Of a DNA stretch of 64,000 nucleotides, positions 53,700 through 64,000 are shown piece by piece. How positions within the stretch are numbered: position 1 is the first letter of the stretch; every line of letters starts with the position of its first letter. Source of the stretch: Paramecium octaurelia (taxonomy: Eukaryota > Ciliophora > Oligohymenophorea > Peniculida > Parameciidae); NCBI GenBank assembly GCA_905182995.1, contig CAJJDP010000025.1:27138-91137 (forward strand), read 5' to 3'. Below the pieces are notes generated by a model. That model did no database searches. It saw nothing but the letters and a program-made list of their open reading frames with translations, and was not told the DNA's origin. A program made the position numbers and the translations under genes.

Positions 53700-56364
53700 A
53701 ATACAAAACTAAAAGAAGTTTTTATGACAATTCTTTTAATTTTAATTGAATTTACCATTTAATAAGATATCAAGAGGAGAAAGAATTTTTTTGGCATCTC
53801 CTCAAAAATAATCAAATACATACGTATTCTTATACAAAATAGGGTTGAATAAAATATAATATGAATATGTTATATAAGAAAATATATTTATCAAGAAAGG
53901 GTTAGAGGGAGCTGAATAGCTATGAATTGTATAATTAACATTTTAAAATAAATTAAATAATTTTATTACGATTACTAATTTGAACCTAAAGGATTCTAAA
54001 TCTTCTTCTAATTTCACATTAAAAAATTTCCATTTTGTAATTGAATTGTGAATTATAAAATTGAAAATATCTTAACCAGATTACCGAAATTTTTTTTAAT
54101 ATTTTACCATTAAGATAAAATCAATTTTGTTTACCTAAGAATTATTCAGACTAAATAAATTTGCAATATTAGTTACTTTGAACAAATTCGGTTAAAATTC
54201 CTATTTTATCATATTTTTTCAATTTGAAATTTTTAGTTTAAATTATGACGGTTTTTGTTCAATCGTTTTCAATGATGTCTGTTTCTTTGGTTTATAAAGA
54301 TATTACAAGTATGTATTTGAATGGGTTTTAATTTCTACTTTTTTATAGTTTATTTCTAATGACTGAGAAAATTTTCTAGCACAGCTCTTGAAAAATTTAT
54401 TGCTGGCATCCTTCTGCAATGATAGTTGCGATCACCAAACCAAAATAATTCTAAAGAGGGGTGATGTAATAACAAGAAGGTTCATTATTGTTGTTAAAAT
54501 TATTTCCCTAATTTCAAGTTGAAAAGTAGTCACTCATCTATAAATTTTAAATGGATATTTCGGTTTTAATAATTTTAATGGTACAAACCCATAATTTATA
54601 GAATGTAAGTAAATTTAAACCAAATTTCAACCAACCCTACTTTAAAAAAAAATATGAGGGAAGATACTTATTTCAACAAATGATAGATCGCACTAAGTAC
54701 AAATTTAAAATTATTATGAATTTTAAAGATGAACAGAATTTAAAAATGATTTAATTTTTTACTAAAAAATGCTTATGATTTGAAGTAGATTCAACCCAAG
54801 TAATAGTTGTATAACCTGTAAAATTAAAAAACATGTTTTTCGAAAAATGAATAGATACCATTCGTTCACAACAACAGCATTATGCATTATAAGTCTCTTT
54901 TGGATTGGCAGTTCATGGAGCCTATTGATCTCATAAAATCAAATAGAGAAGAAAAACTTTTTCTTTTAAATTTCTGTTTTATTTCAAATTTTGAGCAATC
55001 CAAAGCTAACCAATCTAAACTAATCCTTTAGATTTATGGTTGGTTTAATTCTGAGTTGGTTTTTTAAATTCTCAATGAACATTAATTATTATCTGAATAG
55101 CAGTATGTTGTTTGATTTTTCATTAAATTATTATTTTATTTGATGAAATAACAATAATTAGTACCTTTTACTTCCTATCTGGAATTTACGACAACAAAAC
55201 TAGACTTAAACATTCAGTAATACCCAAAAAAAACAGATCTAAAAAAGATTTATTATTGTAAAATAATAACGTAAGACGTTCTCTTTTTTTGTACTAATGC
55301 GAACCTTCTTGGCCATCCCAAAGTGCGAACATTTCAATCAATCTTCTTCATTAAGGGTTAGATCTAAAATATTGTAATTTTATAACACTAAACATAACAA
55401 TGGAAAAATTAAAATGTTACCATAACTGAAATTGAAAACCATAAAAAATGAATTACCATCTGAGATAAGATTTTTTGATCACCTTGGCTATATGAATATT
55501 AAGAGGAGAATATTTTAACTTATGAATTATTAGATGTATCCAAAATAAAGTGATTGATACAGAAAAATTGAATGCTTAGATAAAGAGAATTATTCAAATT
55601 CAAGTCCAAATGTAAGAAGATTTCAGAGGTAAATATATTCAGGCACAGCTTTATTATAAATATTAATTTACAATATATATTAACTATGATATGTTTATTT
55701 TTAAACTTTAATCAAATATGTTTAGAATGAGAAAGTGAATTAGATGGTTATCAAATCGTACTTTGAAACCTTCAGCGCCAATATATGTGATTTTTCAGGT
55801 ATAATTCCTTCATGATACCTAATTATTGCAGCTAAAAAAATGGAAACTACAGGATATCGATAAATGATTTAAATCCTCCTCATAATATTGATTATTGAAT
55901 GTAGTGAAAAAAACATCCTCAAAAATATGAGCTTTGATATCACCTATTACTCTAAAGAGCTGAAATATGAAAGGAATTTTAACAAATATGTATTAAATTA
56001 TTATTATTATCAATATCATTCTACAATGACAAGAGGTTGAGTAGCTATTTAAATGAGCGAGTGCCTTAATTTAAAAGCGAAGCCTATGAAGTCTTAATTA
56101 ATTATTAACTCTATAGCACTTGGCTACTTTAATAATCTTAAAAACAGTGTATCTAGTTACAAACGAATATTTTTCAAATTTTTTGTATAATTTTTGCCAA
56201 AATTTATGCTTGTTGAGATTGTAGATATTTGTTAATTGAGTTCAAAATTGATATCGAATACTCTTTTCAAACAATAAAATATATTAAGTGTGTTTTTTCT
56301 TACCCCCATCTGATTTGCACTATAAATAGAATGAAAGGACATCCAAAAAATTCAAAAAAAAAAA
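53700..56364. other. Gene-free AT-rich DNA
   Basis: No coherent frame in the ciliate code on either strand, and no RNA, tandem array or inverted repeat that I can see. The last 300 bases are the 5' flank of the gene at 56365. Confidence 0.45.
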
Positions 56365-59300
56365 ATGAATTTCAAACAGAAACTAAGTATCTCGATAGTT
56401 CTAATCTAAATGACATTGCTTTAAGTAAACGGTGTGGATCCATGCAGCTCAAATTTTTAAAATTAATGTATATGTGGAACTTCTACAACGGCTGAATGTT
56501 CAAGCATCGACTACTGTGCAGATATCTCAGCTTCCTCTGGAAATTGTGTTGCTGCATGTAGTGGTGTAGTTGTAAGCAACTGCATTTGTGGATCATCAAC
56601 CTAAACGTATTGTGATTCAAGTTCAATATGTTCTTCCGGTGTGTGCTCTCCGACTTGTTCAACAGCAGGATAATCAAATTGTATTTGTGGAGTTGACTAA
56701 CAACTTTGTTCATCCACATATTGTGAAAATCCAAGTGCATTTTCTGGAATTTGTAAAGAAGCTTGCTCTTTATCAAAGTTATCTGATTGTTATTGTGGAA
56801 CAACAACAAAAACATATTGTAGTTCAACTTAAAAATGTCAGAGTAATGCATGTGTAAGCAGCTGCACTACAGCATTTCAAGCAAATTGTAGTTGTGGAAC
56901 TTCAACTCCAACAACTTGCGCTGCAAATACATATTGTAAAGATCCTAGTGCATCTATTGGAGTATGTTTATCTTCATGTGCGAATTCAAGCTCTACAGTT
57001 TGTCTTTGTGGAACATCTACATATTGTGCTGAATATTGCGATCCTTATAACTCTCCTCCTACATGTAGTTTTGCTGCAGTTGATTGCACCTCAGTAAATT
57101 AAACCAATTGCGTCTGTGGAACTACAACCCTGAAGTCATGTAGTGGAGGTAATAAATGTTTAGATCCAACTGCATCGACTGGAGTATGCGCAGGTAATTG
57201 TAGTCAATACTAATCTACTAACTGCTTCTGCGGAACTTCAAGTCCAACTTATTGTGCATCTCCAAATCAATGCTCTAGCAATACATGTGGTGGTAGTGCA
57301 CCTTCAAATTGCTCATCTGCATTCCAAGCTAGCTGTTCCTGTGGTAGTTCTACAAAATCAACCTGCACTTCAACAACATATTGTGTTGATCCAAATGCAT
57401 CTTCTGGAGTTTGTAAGTAAGCCTGCTCTGGTGGAACATTGTCTGATTGTATTTGTGGTTCTTCAAGTAAAGCTTATTGTGATTCAACCAAACAATGCTA
57501 AAGCAACTCATGTGTTACTTCAACTCAAAATTGCAGTTCAACGTTTTAATCAAACTGTTCCTGTGGTAGTTCAACAAAATCAACCTGCACTTCAACAACT
57601 TATTGTGTAGATCCAAGTGCATCTTCTGGAGTTTGCAAGTAAGCCTGTTCTGGTGGAACTGTATCAGATTGTATTTGTGGTACATCAAGTAAGGCCTATT
57701 GTGATTCAACCAAACAATGTTAAAGCGACTCATGTGTTTCACTACCAAATTGTTCCACAGCAAATTAAAATAATTGTTCTTGTGGAACTTCAACAAAAAC
57801 AACATGCAGTTCAAGTACTTATTGTAAAGATCCAAATGCAGCAAGTGGAATTTGTCTTAATAAATGTTCTGGTTCAACAGCAAGTGATTGTATTTGTGGA
57901 TAAACTACTTTGTCTTAGTGTAGCTCAACTTAGAGGTGTTAGGATAGTACGGCTGCTTCTGGAAATTGTTTGAGTATTTGTACGTCAAACTTTTAAAGTA
58001 ATTGTTCTTGTGGGCAAAGTTAATATAATAATTGTGATGCCTCTAAATACTGCGCGAATGCATCTGCAGCTTCTGGTTAATGCTATGATAATTGTACTTC
58101 TAGTCTTAGATCATCATGTATTTGTGGAACCACCTCTAAATAAGGATGCTCTAATTCATAAACTTGTGAAGATTCTAATGCTAGTACTGGTAATTGCATT
58201 TCAATTCCAAGTTGTCTTAGTAATTTTGATAATTCCTGTTAATGTGGCACATCTTAAATTTCCCTATGTTCCTCATCCACTTATTGTAGTGATGTAAGCT
58301 AATCCACAGGAGTTTGCTTATAAAATTGCAATTAAAATTTAAAATAAAATTGCATTTGTGGAATTACTAATAAGGTTGCTTGTAATAATACTTAAACTTG
58401 CCAAACTGTAACTGATTTAAATGGGGTGTGTATTGAAAATTGTCAAAGAAATTTATAAAGTAACTGTTTGTGCGGTCATTCGGCAACACCATTTTGCGGT
58501 CAAAATGAACATTGCAGAGATTATAAATAGTTTATGGGAACTTGTGTTTAAGAATGTAACCAATTCTAAAATAACTGTGTATGCGGTACATCATATTATT
58601 CAGAATGTACATCTACAACGTATTGTTCTTCTAAATAAGAAGGTGTATGCTTAGAATAATGCTCGCACTCTCAGTAGTCAAGCTGTATATGTGGGATGAA
58701 AGTTAAATAGGTTTGTTCAAGTAATGAAAGCTGTGTTGATCCAAATGATGATAATGGCATTTGTAATTAAGGAATTTGCATGTAAAAATTTTAGTCTAAT
58801 TGCACTTGTGGGGTTGTTAATTAAGTTAATTGCAACAAAACTTAATATTGTTTAGATTTTGCTGCCATAAATGGAAGTTGTTTTGAAAAATGCAAACCAT
58901 ACTAAAATAATTGTTTGTGCGGAATAGATAACTATGACCTATGTTTTGCTTCCACATACTGCTTATTATAATCTAGAGGCGTCTGTATGCCAGAATGCAC
59001 TTCAACAGATCCTCGAAATTGCGTGGCCTTGTCTGATAATTCTGTATGTCAAGATTATTTGAGTACCATCTATAATGCCACCACTGGGAAATGTGTATCA
59101 AATTGTCCAGAAAATGGTTCAACTAATTGTTTCTGTGGGTTGATGTCAGCAAATATAGACTAGAAACAGATATGCTAATCAGGCTTTGAGTGCAAAAATG
59201 TTGCAACTTCATAAAGTGAGTGCGTTGAAAAATGTACAACAAATAAAAAATAAAGTTGCTATTGTGGATAAGATAAATCATCATATTGTGATGAAAAATA

Positions 59301-59430
59301 AACCTGTGCAGATCCCTCCTAATAAATTGGAGAATGTACAAATAATATTAGCGAGATTCAAAATGATTAACATTCAAAAATTATTCATTTTGGAATATGT
59401 GCAATAATTGTTTTTTCCTTCATCATATGA
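56365..59430 (+). CDS. Cys-repeat surface protein, anchored (1,021 aa)
   Basis: A single intronless frame of 1,022 codons including the stop. Start MNFKQKLSISIVLIQMTLLQ is a signal peptide. The whole ectodomain is about 25 repeats of roughly 37 residues, pattern C-x-CG-(T/S)S-x(4)-C-S-(S/T)-x-YC-x-DP-x-A-S-G-x-C-x3-C-S. It is rich in Ser, Thr and Cys, and carries no other domain. It ends in a short hydrophobic tail (HFGICAIIVFSFII) with no cytoplasmic part, as in GPI-anchored proteins, though a clear small-residue cleavage site is not obvious. Two 74-residue units near 57334-57777 are almost identical in DNA. Repeat spacing differs from the classical Paramecium surface antigens, so I call it a surface-antigen-like protein. 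Short frames of the standard code here are shadows. Confidence 0.85.
57334..57777 (+). repeat. Two near-identical tandem 222-bp units inside the Cys-repeat gene
   Basis: Units 57334-57555 and 57556-57777 keep the codon frame (74 codons each, two Cys modules). The first half of each is almost identical, including third positions, while other repeats in the gene are clearly diverged. This indicates recent duplication or gene conversion. Confidence 0.85.
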
Positions 59431-60439
59431 GATTAACAAAATTATTATATATTGCAAATATTATAATATCTACAATTTATGTTAAATTTTTTGCAATTTC
59501 TATATATTTCCTATGAAGATCTAATTTTTAACTATGGCTATCATCTAATATTCATAAAATCAAAACAATTGGTTGAATCATGGAATAACATTTTTAATTG
59601 CGAATTTAATGTTTCTATCTGATAAGATACAAATTGGTTAAGTTGATATTTTGAGTAAAATCAAGAAATTAGAATCTATGAATTTATATTATAAAATTTC
59701 GTTTTTACAATGCCTTTTTACAAAAGTTCTTTATTCTGTTAAATTTAAGTGAAAAAATTATCCCTTCGTTTTAGGGATACCATTATTTTTAATATCATGA
59801 GGATTATTGATAATAGGGTTTAGGATTAATTATATGTCAATATCGTGTGTTAAAGTATTAAATTGAATCAACTCTGCATTGCATAAATTATTGATCTATT
59901 CCCCAATAAATTCTAAGCCTTAAAATAAATAGTGATTTGGAAGGCTTTAATTTAAAATCATTCAGTTTACAATCTAATTAGGTTGTTATTTTATTGATTC
60001 TTTGAATAACTTAAATTATTAAATCAAATTTTCTTCGAATTCCCCAAGTAAACTTAGTTATATAGTTCGTCCACTATGAATAGAGCAGACACTTAAATTA
60101 AAATTAATATATAATCAATGATTATTAATTAATTAAAGAGAAAATTTTCTTATTAGCTTAATAAAGCAACACAAATTAATTAATAACTATTATTGCTTAT
60201 GAGGATAGTAGATAACTCCATAACAATAAAGGTAGGTTAGAATATTAAACTAATTAATCAGAAAGTAAATAAAACTACATCATTGTGTAAGCTACTACTA
60301 GTTTGAGATAAAAAAATGATGAATTCTTTGTTAATTGCTTATTAAAAGAGACTTTTTCTATTGAAATCTTAAATTCCTATTTTTCAAGCAAAATTTAATT
60401 ATATCAAAATAAAATTTGAATGTAAAATTAATATTTTTG
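59431..60439. other. AT-rich intergenic DNA between convergent genes
   Basis: Lies between the 3' ends of a plus gene and a minus gene. No coding frame or RNA recognised. Confidence 0.6.
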
Positions 60440-62866
60440 TCATTGCTACCCTAATTATCCCTTTTCCACTCTTTCTTTGATCTTTTTTGGGTCTGGTGGC
60501 ATTAAACTGAATTTAGCCACCACACTTTTGGAGATTCTTCTGAATTCTTTATAAGTGTCTTCATTTCCATGATGCAATTCAAAATTCTCCCAAGTTTTCC
60601 ATAATCCAAAGTCATCAAATCTTGGGTCACTGAATTAAGAAATATGTATGTAGACAGCTCTGGCTCTATCTATTTCTCCAAATTTTCTTTCTAATTAAGC
60701 TAACCTTAATCCCATTTGTATTAATTCGGCTTCTTATAAATTTTCAATGGCACTTTCAAATACAGGTCTGGTTTTTGTAATTCCTAAATATAAAGCTACC
60801 TTGGCTATGTATATGTTGTAACTAAATAAATTATGATTTATACGCTTCCATTTTGTCCTAGTACTCAACGTTAAATACCATCCTATCATATATCTCAATG
60901 GCATGATTTAATAACCCATATTGTTCTTCAAATTCTCCATACATCAGATAGAATATTCGATTTTTCTAATAAAATATTTAATTATTACATCTTTCGGAAC
61001 TTGCTCAATTACAGTCTCAAACAGATTTCTTGTTCTTTCAATTTTTTATCCTCTATATCTTTATATAAATTTAGTAATGTAAACAATCCATAAGTCATAC
61101 AAGGCTGGCCAATCAAATAATTAGACACCCGCCTCAAATACTTTAAAGGATTCTTCATAGAATGCATTATCCTCTAGAAGTTAAGCATAATTAATAATAA
61201 TAAATGGAGTGACAACTTTCAATTCAACCATCCGTTTATAGGCTGCTCTCAATGATTTAAAATTTCCAAAGTTCCTTTCTAAATCTAGATAGAGTTGCCA
61301 CAGTTATAATGAATAGGGAACCATTTCAGATGGAGTCATTTTATCTAATTTTTTTATATACTTTTTAAATAACCCTTATTTGATGACTGAAAGTGAATCA
61401 TTAACAAATCCATCTAGGAGTAATATTTCAACCCATTGAGACCAGAGATTAACATGTTCTTCAATATTTTTAAATTCTATTTTTGATCCCTTATAAAAGA
61501 TTTAGTTGCAAGTCTTCCAATCTCCTTTGTCTCTGTAGTATTTAGCATAGGCTATCCAGATATCACTCAACTTTCCATTATCCGCTAGATTTGGCTCAAC
61601 TATTTCAAGTGCTTCAGTGAATGTCTTCAAGGCCATTCTTTCATCCCTTTTGACTAATTCTATCCTTTTTAGCCACTCTTCAACATTATATTTGTTTTAT
61701 CTCAATATACAGGAGTTTAATAGGATCGGCCTTCTTTCCAAAAGTTCATCTAATCTATCCATCTTTAGTAATAACTCGTCTTCGATTTGCACTTCATCAT
61801 CTTATGATGGCTTCAATTTTAATAATTAATCTAATTTAGTTGATAATATTGTGTCATCAATATCATCGTGATTCTCATCATTCTCATCGAAATCTTCCAG
61901 CATTTGGATTATTGTCTCTTCATATTTAACATAAGCATTAAAAACCAAACTGAAATCTTTTACTGTCAATACATTATTGACAGCATCTTCAAATGTGTCT
62001 CTGGCTTATTCAAATTAGCCTGTTTTAATATAATAATCTGCCAATTTGATCCACAATTAACCAATCTCATCTGAATATTTCTTGATTCCAAACTTCATTA
62101 TTGATGCCGCATCAATGGGCAGATCATTAGGGTGTCTAGCAATTATCTCACATAAGTATTTCATAAAGTCATATTTCGTTTTCCCGCTTGATGAGTTGAA
62201 TTGATCATCATTTAAGATATCTACCAAAATTTAACATGCATTTCCCCACAATTACTTTGATACCAAGTAATCTAAGTATTCTTCTTTGTAATCAGGGTTT
62301 ATCTTAATATATCTATTATAAATTGAAATTGCTGTCTTTATTGACTCTGTCTTCGATATCTGAAATGTAATTTTAATTCATACCCATTAGCAATACGCCT
62401 TCCAAATTCTATGATGTTGAGTGACTGGCAATGATTAAAGGGCTCTATCATACACATTTCTAGTGTGCGTGTATTTCTACAATGATGCACTATATTCAGC
62501 ATACATCAACCATATGTTAGGCATTTTGTGCATATAGACCAATGCTCTTTCAAAATATGAAATCATCTCCTCAAATTTATTTGACAAAAATGTGCTTCTA
62601 CCTCCCAAATCTTCAAGTTGTTCCTTTAAATAATTGAACCATAGTTTATAGCAATTTGGAATGTATTTAAAGGCTCTTTCATACAAGTCTATTCTAGTTG
62701 CATAAGGTTTATCTCGATGTGCCTATAATACAATCCACCAAGCTCTTAGAGTGAATCTTGAATATTATTCTTGCTGAGTATCAGGAGCAGCAAAAACGAC
62801 TTCAAATTTTGAACTGCCCTTGACCTCTAATTATTCTAATTTATAGTGAAGCAATTGCGCATTCAT
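60440..62866 (-). CDS. SYF1: SYF1/XAB2-like pre-mRNA splicing factor (785 aa)
   Basis: Minus strand, start at 62866 (MNAQLLHYKLEQLEVKG), stop TGA at 60440-60442. The protein is built of HAT repeats with the SYF1 hallmarks in order: RAWWIVLQAHRDKP, LYERAFKYIPNCYKLWFNYL, YFERALVYMHKMPNIWLMYA, VYDRALQSLPVTQHHRIW, and near the C-terminus NFGNFKSLRAAYKRMVELK and PRFDDFGLWKTWENFELHHG. SYF1 is a scaffold of the Prp19/NTC complex in the catalytic spliceosome and, as XAB2, links to transcription-coupled repair. Introns 62360-62383 (24 nt), 60966-60988 (23 nt) and 60822-60843 (22 nt) restore the frame and leave exactly 786 codons. Length fits the family. The upstream frame holds a TGA close to the ATG, supporting this start. 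Confidence 0.93.
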
Positions 62867-63293
62867 TAATTTTTATAAAATTCAATTAATTTAATAATAT
62901 TACTCATTCCCTCACACTCATCATTATTAAAAACAAAGCAAAGCAATCGTAAAATTTCGCAATTGATCTTATCGATTGATCTCATAAAAAAGAATTAAAT
63001 GATCGCCATGAATCATTAATATATCCAAAAAATATCAATCAAATTGCATGCATATTTGAAAATACATATAATTTAGAATTGAGAAAGGGCTAAATAAGAA
63101 TGCTTCATTATGTTAATCTAAATTGCACCAATATCAATTAAATTACGAATTTTGACAGTGTGCATTACTAATCAAATTACAAACAGTATCTGTCCCCATA
63201 AGAATAAGATAGTTGAATAATTCAAGACTGATGACTTATATAATTAATTATGTTGTAAAAATGCTTTTAGATAGAACTTATTTAATAATTTGA
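62867..63293. other. Intergenic DNA between two minus-strand genes
   Basis: 5' flank of SYF1 and 3' flank of the Gln-rich gene. Nothing recognisable. Confidence 0.6.
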
Positions 63294-63989
63294 TCATTTA
63301 CTTCTCTAAAACTTTTGTGCTGATGGGTTTGTTGATTACTATGTTTATCTTTACTATTACTGTTACTATTGTTACTATGAAGCTTATTGTGGTTATTATT
63401 AGGGTTGTTCTTATTGCTATTATTGACCTGATTAGGCAGTACTTCTTGTAAATTACTAAACAGGTTTGCTTTATTATGTTTCAGTTTGGGATCTAGAATT
63501 ACTAAATCCTAAATTATTTCTTCCAATTTATGTTTATGGTGCTGATTATTGAGGCGCTTATTAGTTAGGTTGCTGTTATTGTTATAAGGCTTGGGATGAG
63601 ATATTACTTCTAGAAATAAATTTGGTTTCAGTAACTGGCTATTTTTCAGCCTATTGGGCTATTTATTTCTTTTCTCTTTCCTCTTATTCTTTCTTCCTAG
63701 CTTCCTCCTCTCTTAATTTTCTTTCTTCATCCTGTTTTTATAATTGCAATCCTTTATCTAAAATTTGCTATTTGAATTTCTAGGTTAATTCTGCTTTAAA
63801 TTTCTAGACCTATTCCTAATATTCTTTTTCCTTTTATTGTTTTTTCTAAGCGATTATTTCATCGTGATATTTAAATGCATCAGTTAAGCTTTCTTTTAAT
63901 TTTAAGTTTGCTTGGTATTATTCTTGATGCTTTTTTTAAGCCTCCTCAATATTATCTTCTGGCCAACTAGTTATTATCTTCGATTCCAT
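63294..63989 (-). CDS. Gln-rich coiled-coil protein (231 aa)
   Basis: Intronless frame from ATG at 63989 (MESKIITSWPEDNIEEAQKK) to TGA 63294-63296, 232 codons with the stop. Residues about 15-125 are Lys/Glu/Gln-rich with heptad-like spacing, a coiled coil (LRDEE-type runs such as DEERKLREEEARKKEQEERE). The rest is low-complexity Gln/Ser/Pro with uninterrupted Gln tracts near the C-terminus. The Gln tracts are written mainly with TAA and TAG mixed with CAA, strong evidence for the code. The frame is open upstream to the window edge, so an earlier start outside the window is possible. Function unknown. Confidence 0.75.
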
Positions 63990-64000
63990 AATGGCTCTTT

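Noticed and set aside
56588-58654. Standard-code frames rich in His, Val and Leu in the Cys-repeat gene
   Set aside because: Shadows in other frames of a single 1,022-codon frame in the ciliate code.
1-64000. TGA read as tryptophan or another amino acid
   Set aside because: TGG codes Trp throughout, and the SYF1, Gln-rich, 1,021-aa and 3,105-aa genes have no internal TGA over thousands of codons.
1-64000. CRISPR arrays, telomeric G4T2/G3T3 repeats, rRNA genes
   Set aside because: None seen: no regularly spaced direct repeats with unique spacers, no telomere tracts, no rRNA-like segments.

Overview
The window reads as nuclear DNA of a ciliate, most likely a Paramecium. It is very AT-rich. 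Long genes become readable only if TAA and TAG are read as glutamine and TGA is the sole stop. They are split by 19-34 nt GT-AG introns, mostly GTA...TAG. TGG is used freely for tryptophan, so TGA is not a tryptophan codon here. All products below come from reading the sequence in that code; no database search was possible.

Layout. 209-2500 (-): decayed coiled-coil/SPRY-like gene. 2501-17483: about 15 kb with no intact gene, holding short decayed reading frames, a GC-rich structured element (6663-6795) and a 1,349-bp direct duplication joined by one N (8735). 17484-26058 (+): about 2,810-residue Cys-rich, beta-helix-like, multi-TM surface protein, whose reading appears to continue past its TGA to 27042. 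27117-28906: two broken genes. 29138-36609 (-): giant membrane protein with Paramecium-surface-antigen-like Cys repeats, DUF4215 repeats and a multi-TM tail. 36610-42781: gene-poor, with a 1,408-bp duplication beside a second N (40247), a relative of the GC-rich element and a tRNA-like fragment. 42782-52669 (+): 3,105-residue protein of furin-like Cys modules followed by a REJ/GPS-like region and TM segments, with 23 introns. 52670-56364: decayed remainder, tRNA-like fragment, AT-rich DNA. 56365-59430 (+): 1,021-residue Cys-repeat surface protein. 60440-62866 (-): SYF1/XAB2 splicing factor. 63294-63989 (-): Gln-rich coiled-coil protein.

The four large Cys-rich genes all encode predicted cell-surface proteins, three polytopic and one anchored by a short C-terminal hydrophobic tail; SYF1 is the one clear housekeeping gene. 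Several surface genes and nearby fragments carry an in-frame TGA with sensible coding beyond it. Together with the long gene-free tracts this suggests a region under weak selection (germline-limited, subtelomeric or family-expansion territory). The most unusual items are the one-intron-per-module layout of the furin-like gene, the paired GC-rich RNA-like elements, and the recurring TGA breaks.
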